Below, one piece after another: positions 6,395-9,974 of a stretch of 9,974 bases of DNA. Below the pieces are notes generated by a model. That model did no database searches. It saw nothing but the letters and a program-made list of their open reading frames with translations, and was not told where the DNA came from. The position numbers and the translations under genes were made by a program. The stretch is from Chloroflexota bacterium (lineage in GTDB: Bacteria; Chloroflexota; Chloroflexia; Thermomicrobiales; UBA6265): contig JAFAEX010000169.1 of NCBI GenBank assembly GCA_023423795.1, forward strand, positions 1 through 9,974, read 5' to 3'. Numbering within the stretch: position 1 is the first letter of the stretch; every line of letters begins with the position of its first letter.

Positions 6395-6450
6395 GAGTGC
6401 CGAGTGCCGAGTGCCGAGTGCCGAGTGCCGAGTGCCGAGTGCCGAGTGCC
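6395..6450. repeat. Perfect tandem array, 8 x GAGTGCC
   Basis: Eight exact 7-nt copies (56 nt) begin 2 nt after the azlD TGA. The absence of any divergence between units suggests recent expansion or ongoing slippage. A degenerate five-unit version lies in the mutS 5' region (4495-4529), and ACTCGGCACT at 6529-6538 is an inverted piece of the same unit, so a transcript could pair the array with its right flank. Confidence 0.95.
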
Positions 6451-6489
6451 GAAAATGGTAGGCCCGTTCGACGGCCGCCGTCTCCGTGC

Positions 6490-6521
6490 TTGCCGACTTG
6501 CCGACTTGCCGACTTGCCGAC
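6490..6521. repeat. Perfect tandem array, 4 x TTGCCGAC
   Basis: Four exact 8-nt copies, 39 nt to the right of the heptamer array and sharing TGCCGA with it. Both arrays sit in the 150-nt convergent gap between azlD and the small minus-strand gene; no ordinary intrinsic terminator is visible in that gap. Confidence 0.92.
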
Positions 6522-6542
6522 TTCGTCCACTCGGCACTTCGT

Positions 6543-6788
6543 TTACGCGGCCGGTTCGGCGGTCCAGATCAGGGCGAGCACTTCGGCAGCGAGGAGGCCG
6601 TCGAGGGGTTGGCCGGAGCGGCGCTCGAGTTCGCGGAGCACCGACGCGCGGTAATGCGCGAGGTCGGCCGGCTCCCAGGTCGCCATCGCGTCGGCCAACG
6701 CCGCGGCAGCGGGCAGATCGACGGCATTCGGCGCGGCGGCGAGCGCCCGCACCAGCGTCCCGGTGGCCTCGGGGAGATCGGTAGCCAT
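6543..6788 (-). CDS. Small protein of unknown function (81 aa)
   Basis: I do not recognise this protein. It is an acidic, alanine- and leucine-rich soluble protein, predicted mostly helical, with a more distinctive C-terminal half (TWEPADLAHYRASVLRELE around 43-61, then LLAAEVLALIW). There is no signal peptide, membrane segment, cysteine or metal motif. The ATG at 6788 is chosen because GAGGAGGG lies just upstream at a good distance; the same frame stays open to 7301, but that part is repeat-derived intergenic sequence. It is convergent with azlCD and transcribed alone. Good codon-position bias and the ribosome binding site support a real gene. Confidence 0.72.
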   Translation of the reverse strand: MATDLPEATGTLVRALAAAPNAVDLPAAAALADAMATWEPADLAHYRASVLRELERRSGQPLDGLLAAEVLALIWTAEPAA

Positions 6789-7193
6789 TGGCCCTCCTCG
6801 GGTCGTCGTCCGGCCGGTAGCGAACCAGGGACCGGATCGAGGCGAAGGCGGGCGGCTCCACACGACGGGAAAGCGCGGAATGCCCCTGCGATGGTTGCGG
6901 CGGATTGGCCTGCGGGTGACCGCGCCAACGTCCACTACCGGGACGACCGGCGGCTGGCATCGGTTTCGGCCGAACAACCGCGACGATGATAGCCGACCCT
7001 CCCCCGGTCGCCAGATCCGATCGAGGCCAGCGCCGGAATCATCCGCCCCTCGCCACGCCGATCCCCGCGTGCGATCCGGGGCAATCGCACCGGACCGCGC
7101 CACGACGAGGCGCCTGCGCCGTTGGTGTGTGCGTACCTGTTGTGGTGATCGCCCGCCCCCTGCCCCGGATGGGCTTCGTCTTCGTAGCCCGAG

Positions 7194-7209
7194 GATGATG
7201 GCGGTTGCC
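7194..7209 (+). repeat. GATGATGGCGGTTGCC module, copy 5
   Basis: Exact 16-nt consensus. It is preceded by a decayed AGCCCCGGAGGGGCT-type segment (CCCCGGATGGGCTTCG, then GTAGCCCGAG) and pairs with the inverted copy at 7439-7454, bracketing 229 nt that contain two other repeat elements. Confidence 0.85.
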
Positions 7210-7251
7210 GATTTGACTCGGAATCCGGGTGATGGGTGCGACATCCCGTTC

Positions 7252-7319
7252 GTCGTTCGTAGGGGAGGGCCCGGCGTCATCGGCGGGCGAACCGGCCGCA
7301 AACAGCCGGATTCCGTATG
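7252..7319 (-). repeat. 68-nt element with CATACGGAATCCGG / CCCCTACGAACGAC ends
   Basis: Read on the minus strand, both 14-nt ends are identical to those at 1185-1319 and the interior next to the CATACGG end is alignable (GCCCGCCGATGACGCC here against ACCCGCCCGCGACGACGC there). This copy lacks the nested 26-bp palindrome and appears to be the shorter form. Confidence 0.78.
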
Positions 7320-7340
7320 ATCCGGATACCGGCCCAGCGG

Positions 7341-7414
7341 CGGGCGCGACGCATCGCGCCCCTACAGTGCGCGGCAGGTCAACCTTGCTGTAGCGGCGCG
7401 ATGCATCGCGCCCG
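7341..7414. repeat. 74-nt palindromic repeat, intergenic copy
   Basis: The 27-nt arms at 7341-7367 and 7388-7414 match as inverted copies at 25 of 27 positions, with a 20-nt spacer. The arm core GGCGCGATGCATCGCGCC is a perfect palindrome. It has the same length and layout as the copy embedded in mutS (1807-1880), which establishes both as one family. Confidence 0.92.
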
Positions 7415-7438
7415 CCCCGCCGGTGGCCGGACTATTTG

Positions 7439-7454
7439 GGCAACCGTCATCATC
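7439..7454 (-). repeat. GATGATGGCGGTTGCC module, copy 6
   Basis: On the minus strand this reads GATGATGACGGTTGCC, one mismatch from consensus, followed by CAAATAGTCCGGCCACC, which resembles the flanks of other copies. It lies 28 nt past the stop codon of the Nudix gene. Confidence 0.8.
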
Positions 7455-7481
7455 CCCGCGCGGGCGCGGCCGGTATCCGAA

Positions 7482-8105
7482 TCAATGACAAGAAACGCCA
7501 TCACCCGCCACCCCGTCCTCCTCCGCCAGCACCCGCAGCAGCATCAACAGGCCGATCAGCGTCTTGCCCTCCTCGATCGCCCCGGCGCCGGGCGCGACCA
7601 ACGCCGGCACCTCGGCGACCGGCACCCGGCGGAGGAGGATCGACTCGTCGGGGTCGGCGACCGCCCCCACCGGGCGGCAGTCGCGGGCGAGGTAGATCGT
7701 CATCCGCTCGTCGGTGAATCCGGGCGACGTGAAGTACCCGGCCAGTTCGCGCAATGCGCCGGCGGCCTCGTAGCCGGTTTCTTCGACCAGTTCGCGCCGG
7801 GCGGTAACGGCGGCATCTTCGCCCGCCTCCCGGGTGCCGGCCGGGATGCCGAGCAGCGCGCGGCCGATGGCATGGTGGAACTGCCGGATCAGCAGCACCT
7901 CGCCATCCTCGGTGAGCCCGACGACGGCGACCGCGCCCGGGTGCTCCACCACCTCGCGCACGCTCTCGCGCCCCGAAGGCAGCCGAACCCGGTCCACCCG
8001 CAGGTGCAGGTGCGCGCCGTCGAACCCGCGCTCGCTGCCGAGCGTCACGGTTCCCGCCGGTTCGTCCGGCGCGAACGCTGCCGGAATCGGATCAGGATCG
8101 GCCAT
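7482..8105 (-). CDS. Nudix hydrolase, ADP-ribose pyrophosphatase-like
   Basis: The 207-residue product has a complete Nudix box, G90-x5-E-x7-RELVEETGY (90-112), with metal-binding Glu at 105, 108 and 109. Proteins of this subgroup hydrolyse ADP-ribose or related nucleoside diphosphate sugars to nucleotide and phosphosugar in the cytoplasm. The fold is as expected: an N-terminal strand region, GAVAVVGL (57-64) and LIRQFHHAIG leading to the box, then YFTSPGFTDERM after it, the SPG-x-TDE pattern typical of ADP-ribose pyrophosphatases. The ATG at 8105 is chosen because GGAG lies ~7 nt upstream (ACGGAGTGCGTC); a GTG at 8165 in frame would add 20 residues without homology. Length is normal. The exact substrate cannot be told from the box alone. 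Confidence 0.93.
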   Translation of the reverse strand: MADPDPIPAAFAPDEPAGTVTLGSERGFDGAHLHLRVDRVRLPSGRESVREVVEHPGAVAVVGLTEDGEVLLIRQFHHAIGRALLGIPAGTREAGEDAAVTARRELVEETGYEAAGALRELAGYFTSPGFTDERMTIYLARDCRPVGAVADPDESILLRRVPVAEVPALVAPGAGAIEEGKTLIGLLMLLRVLAEEDGVAGDGVSCH

Positions 8106-8170
8106 GACGCACTCCGTCGTTCGCTTCGTCCGGAAACGCCCCGGTTGCCCACGCAACACGGACACCCGTC

Positions 8171-8253
8171 CTCAGCCCCGGAGGGGCTTCGTTCCCGTAG
8201 CCCGGGGTTACAACCCAAGGCGGACCCGGATCGACAACGCAACCGCCATCATC
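8171..8253 (+). repeat. Composite repeat: AGCCCCGGAGGGGCT hairpin to GCAACCGCCATCATC
   Basis: CTCAGCCCCGGAGGGGCTTCG (8171-8191), GTAGCCCGGGG (8198-8208) and GCAACCGCCATCATC (8239-8253) occur in the same order and orientation as at 4805-4898. The stem-loop after GTAGCCCGGGG is decayed here (ACAACCCAAGG instead of a perfect complement), and the left-hand inverted module is missing. The element lies between the Nudix gene and tRNA-Cys, in a gap of 242 nt with nothing else visible. Confidence 0.82.
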
Positions 8254-8319
8254 CCCGCGCGATCGTCGCCAGCGCCCGGATCGGCAAGGCCATCGCCAAC
8301 GTCCCGGCAGGAAACGGAA

Positions 8320-8344
8320 AACGGCACCCGCGAAGGGTGCCGTT
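8320..8344 (-). terminator. Intrinsic terminator of tRNA-Cys
   Basis: A 10-bp perfect stem AACGGCACCC / GGGTGCCGTT with a 5-nt loop, followed on the minus strand by TTCCGTTTCC (giving TTTTCC after the GCC). It begins 3 nt past the tRNA 3' end, so it should end the tRNA transcript. Confidence 0.85.
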
Positions 8345-8347
8345 CGG

Positions 8348-8418
8348 AGGCGCCAGGCGGATTCGAACCGCCGATCAGGGTTTTGCAGACCCGTGCCTTA
8401 CCACTTGGCTATGGCGCC
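8348..8418 (-). tRNA. tRNA-Cys (anticodon GCA)
   Basis: Read on the minus strand, the 71-nt gene has a 7-bp acceptor stem (GGCGCCA / TGGCGCC), a D-arm with GCCAAGTGGTAAGGC, an anticodon loop CTGCAAA giving GCA, and a T-arm GGCGG-TTCGAAT-CCGCC. The discriminator base is U, as required for cysteine tRNA. The first pair of the anticodon stem is a C-U mismatch, while the other four pairs are sound. CCA is not encoded (CCG follows). A terminator hairpin directly follows. Confidence 0.96.
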
Positions 8419-8446
8419 GGAGCAACCATGTTTCGGGTTGCGCCGG

Positions 8447-8452
8447 AGTGTA
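8447..8452 (-). promoter_or_regulatory. Possible -10 box for tRNA-Cys
   Basis: TACACT on the minus strand, which would start transcription roughly 20 nt before the mature tRNA. Four of six positions fit TATAAT. No convincing -35 is found at the right distance. Confidence 0.35.
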
Positions 8453-8582
8453 CCACGCCGCCGCGCGGCGTTGACCGCCAGCGGCCAGAGCGTGCCACCC
8501 GGTCAGCGGCATCGCGTGATCCAGTCAGGCGATGCCGCTTCGGTGCACTGGCGCTACCCGAACATACACCGATTCTCGCCGC

Positions 8583-8630
8583 CCGGATGGACGACGGCGC
8601 GAGGGCACCCGCGCCGTCCCAACCATCCGG
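8583..8630 (-). terminator. Imperfect hairpin downstream of VOC gene, possible terminator
   Basis: CCGGATGG + GACGGCGCG (8583-8601) pairs with CGCGCCGTC + CCATCCGG (8610-8630) as two helices of 9 and 8 bp with a small internal loop and an 8-nt apical loop. It lies about 70 nt past the VOC stop codon. There is no U-tract, so factor-independent termination is uncertain. Confidence 0.4.
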
Positions 8631-8699
8631 CTCGGGCTCCCGCCGGGCCACGCCGGAACACGCGGTCCGCCAAACTCCGTGCGGACGTCCGCCCCGCCC

Positions 8700-9485
8700 C
8701 TATCCGGCAACGATCCGGATGCGCGCCTCGTTGGCCTGGTCCGCTGCAATCCGCGCCTCGCCGGGGCCGAGCAGCACCATCTCCCACGGCGCGGCGCCGC
8801 GTTCGCGGACGTGGCGGCGGATTCCGTCCGCATCCGGCGCGGCCTCGGCCAGTTCGATCCACTGCCCGCCCAGCGCGAACCGGTGGGCGCGGCCGAACCC
8901 TTCCCCGGTCGCCTCCGCGGCCTCCCCGGAGGACCCGAGCACCGTCGCGTACGACGCCACCGCGCCGCCGAGGTCGTCCACCGCCACCACCAGGCCGGCG
9001 ACGCCGCGGACGCCGTTGGCGTGCTCGGTGGCCGCGCCCGGCGGCACCCGCAAATCGCGGGCGGTAACGTCCTCGATCACGAACGGGAGCGGCGCGCCCT
9101 CCCCGCCCGGCTGCAGGGTGCGCCACGCGAGGGCCTGTCCGTCCGGTCGATTGCGGCCGCCGTCGCGCGGGCCGTCGGCGGCGAGGCCGGCCCGTTCCAG
9201 CCGGTCGGCCTCGGCGGCGAGCCCGTCCGAAACGAGCGCGAAATCGAGGAACCCCTCACCGCCGGCGAGTTTGTCCCACCAGCGGTGCTCGACCCGGCGG
9301 GACGGATCGGTGAAGGCGATCAGTTCGAGGTACGCCCCGTCGGCGAACGAGACCAGCGCGTTGTGGGTCTCGCCGCCGGTATGCTGCCCGCCCGGCGTGA
9401 CGGTGAACCCTGCCGCGGCGTAGTTCGCGACCGCCGCGTCGAGGTCATCGACGCCGATGACGATGTGGTCGATACCGGAGATCAT
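8700..9485 (-). CDS. Glyoxalase-like (VOC fold) protein with two modules
   Basis: The 261-residue cytoplasmic protein resembles the Glyoxalase_3 type of the vicinal oxygen chelate superfamily, whose members include metal-dependent lyases, isomerases and dioxygenases. The N-terminal module opens with ISGIDHIVIGVDDLDAAVA (His7 as likely metal ligand) and continues with TPGGQHTGGETHNALVSF and YLELIAF (Glu54). A second module starts near 161 (GVAGLVVAVDDLGGAVASYA) and ends with QWIELAEA (Glu211); there Gly164 replaces the equivalent His, so this half may not bind metal. The ATG at 9485 is chosen because AAGGAG lies about 6 nt upstream. The frame is open to 9530, but those residues are unlike the family. 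The substrate cannot be predicted. It seems to be a single-gene unit. Confidence 0.88.
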   Translation of the reverse strand: MISGIDHIVIGVDDLDAAVANYAAAGFTVTPGGQHTGGETHNALVSFADGAYLELIAFTDPSRRVEHRWWDKLAGGEGFLDFALVSDGLAAEADRLERAGLAADGPRDGGRNRPDGQALAWRTLQPGGEGAPLPFVIEDVTARDLRVPPGAATEHANGVRGVAGLVVAVDDLGGAVASYATVLGSSGEAAEATGEGFGRAHRFALGGQWIELAEAAPDADGIRRHVRERGAAPWEMVLLGPGEARIAADQANEARIRIVAG

Positions 9486-9704
9486 CGGTGCTCCTTCCAC
9501 GCGCGTTTCACGGTACGGGCGACGTGCCACATGCCCCTGGGCTCCGTGCCACGATTACGCCGAACCCTTGGCGATTGTCGCGCCAGCACGGCTCGCCCGC
9601 TTGGCGGGTGCGTTCGATCCTGACCGCGGGAACGGCCCCCCACCGTCATCCCTCGACCGGCTCGGGTTGACGGTGGGGGGACGAAGCGGGAGGGCGCTCC
9701 CGCG
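9486..9704. other. Intergenic gap upstream of VOC gene
   Basis: A 219-nt gap without a gene. It holds the VOC ribosome binding site at its left end, the large hairpin at 9636-9680, and a 6-bp stem GCGGGA/TCCCGC at 9686-9703 just before the neighbouring stop codon. I see nothing else in 9505-9630. Confidence 0.6.
9636..9680 (-). terminator. Long hairpin past the right-edge gene; possible terminator and repeat relative
   Basis: A 13-bp perfect stem, CCCCCCACCGTCA (9636-9648) with TGACGGTGGGGGG (9668-9680), continues after one mismatch for 3 more pairs. The loop part CCCTCGACCGGCTCGGG is close to the core of the 29-bp inverted repeat at 1017-1114, so it is probably a member of that dispersed family located where a terminator would be expected. 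No U-tract follows on the minus strand. Confidence 0.55.
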
Positions 9705-9974
9705 TCAGGCGCCGCGCCCGGAAGCGGGTGCAACGAGCGGACGGGCGCTGGCGAGCCTGACGTGCAATCCCGGCGCATCGACTACCACCTGGGTGACGCC
9801 GGCCGCGCGCGCCTCGTCGGAAACCCGGCGCAACGCGGCCTCCTCCCAGCCGAGCGACTCGGCGGCCAGCCCCGGCGCGAGCACGACCGCGCGCCGCAGC
9901 ACCCGCACCGCCTCCGGCCCGAGCGCGGCGCGGGCGGCCAGCGTCGCCGCCCGCGCCGTCGCGACGTCCACCGC
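9705..9974 (-). CDS. C-terminal part of an unidentified protein (cut by right edge)
   Basis: The frame is open from the right edge to the TGA at 9705, giving about 90 residues. I do not recognise the family. The visible part is alanine-, arginine- and valine-rich with two likely helices (ATLAARAALGPEAVRVLRRA and AALRRVSDEARAAG) and a strand VTQVVVDAPGLHVRLA, followed by a short disordered end. This helix-strand pattern suggests the end of an alpha/beta domain. A GTG at 9971 is in frame but is more likely an internal codon, because the frame continues to the edge. No membrane segment or catalytic motif is visible. Confidence 0.6.
   Translation of the reverse strand, partial: AVDVATARAATLAARAALGPEAVRVLRRAVVLAPGLAAESLGWEEAALRRVSDEARAAGVTQVVVDAPGLHVRLASARPLVAPASGRGA

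Larger units (their letters stand above)
6789..7481. other. Intergenic region with dispersed repeats, no gene
   Basis: This 693-nt gap lies between two minus-strand genes. From 6805 to about 7150 I see no gene or clear structure. From 7157 to 7454 it holds a degenerate CCCCGGATGGGCTTCG copy (around 7163-7191) running into a GATGATGGCGGTTGCC module, the 68-nt CATACGGAATCCGG element, the 74-nt palindrome, and an inverted module copy. Open frames crossing it have no ribosome binding sites and run through repeats. Confidence 0.75.
8419..8699. other. Intergenic region between VOC gene and tRNA-Cys, with hairpins
   Basis: This 281-nt gap holds no gene. It contains TACACT (8447-8452, minus strand), about 29 nt before the tRNA and a possible -10 box without a good -35; an 11-bp perfect inverted repeat AGCGGCATCGC (8505-8515 / 8529-8539, 13-nt spacer); a long imperfect hairpin at 8583-8630; and the palindrome GCGGACGTCCGC at 8681-8692, 8 nt past the VOC stop. 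Confidence 0.65.

Noticed and set aside
6395..6521. CRISPR-like array
   Set aside because: The units are 7 and 8 nt without spacers, so these are simple tandem repeats, not CRISPR.
6789..7301. N-terminal extension of the 81-residue protein to 252 residues
   Set aside because: The added part is translated repeat and spacer sequence, whereas a strong ribosome binding site sits at the ATG at 6788.
7834..9623. Two long plus-strand frames across the Nudix gene, tRNA-Cys and VOC gene
   Set aside because: They run through a tRNA and are antisense to two clear genes; the composition is Arg/Pro/Ala shadow sequence.

Overview
This window is very GC-rich and most genes have strong G/C third-position bias. 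The likely source is a high-GC bacterium. The short dispersed palindromes (for example GTAGGGGCGCGAT with an inverted partner) and the CAGCCCCGGAGGGGC-type repeats recall, from memory only, genomes of Chloroflexota (Thermomicrobia-like) and similar environmental lineages. No rRNA or other phylogenetic marker was searched, so this placement is a weak inference.

Layout, left to right: (1) 1-780, minus strand, N-terminal 260 codons of MutL, running off the left edge. (2) 781-1354, a repeat-packed gap with no gene. (3) 1355-4609, minus strand, MutS with an unusual ~190-residue insertion that carries a translated copy of a palindromic repeat, plus an N-terminal linker that carries a translated heptamer array. 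(4) 4610-5140, a gap of nested dispersed repeats. (5) 5141-6392, plus strand, an overlapping azlC-azlD pair (branched-chain amino acid exporter). (6) 6393-6542, the convergent gap, filled by 7-nt and 8-nt tandem arrays. (7) 6543-6788, minus, a small unknown protein with a strong ribosome binding site. (8) 6789-7481, a gap with more repeat copies. (9) 7482-8105, minus, a Nudix hydrolase resembling ADP-ribose pyrophosphatase. (10) 8348-8418, minus, tRNA-Cys(GCA) followed by a clear intrinsic terminator. (11) 8700-9485, minus, a two-module glyoxalase-like (VOC) protein. (12) 9705-9974, minus, the C-terminal end of an unidentified protein entering from the right edge.

Functionally, mutS and mutL are co-oriented and would supply the mismatch recognition and matchmaker steps of DNA repair; the other genes look like unrelated housekeeping or accessory functions. 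I found no defence, CRISPR, phage or biosynthetic system. The striking feature is the repeat landscape: at least five families of short dispersed elements (a ~74-nt palindrome, a GATGATGGCGGTTGCC module with seven copies, an AGCCCCGGAGGGGCT composite, a CATACGGAATCCGG...CCCCTACGAACGAC element, and a CCCTCGACAGGCTCGGG palindrome) plus 7-, 8- and 16-nt arrays. Almost every long intergenic gap contains some of them, and two of the families have entered the mutS reading frame.
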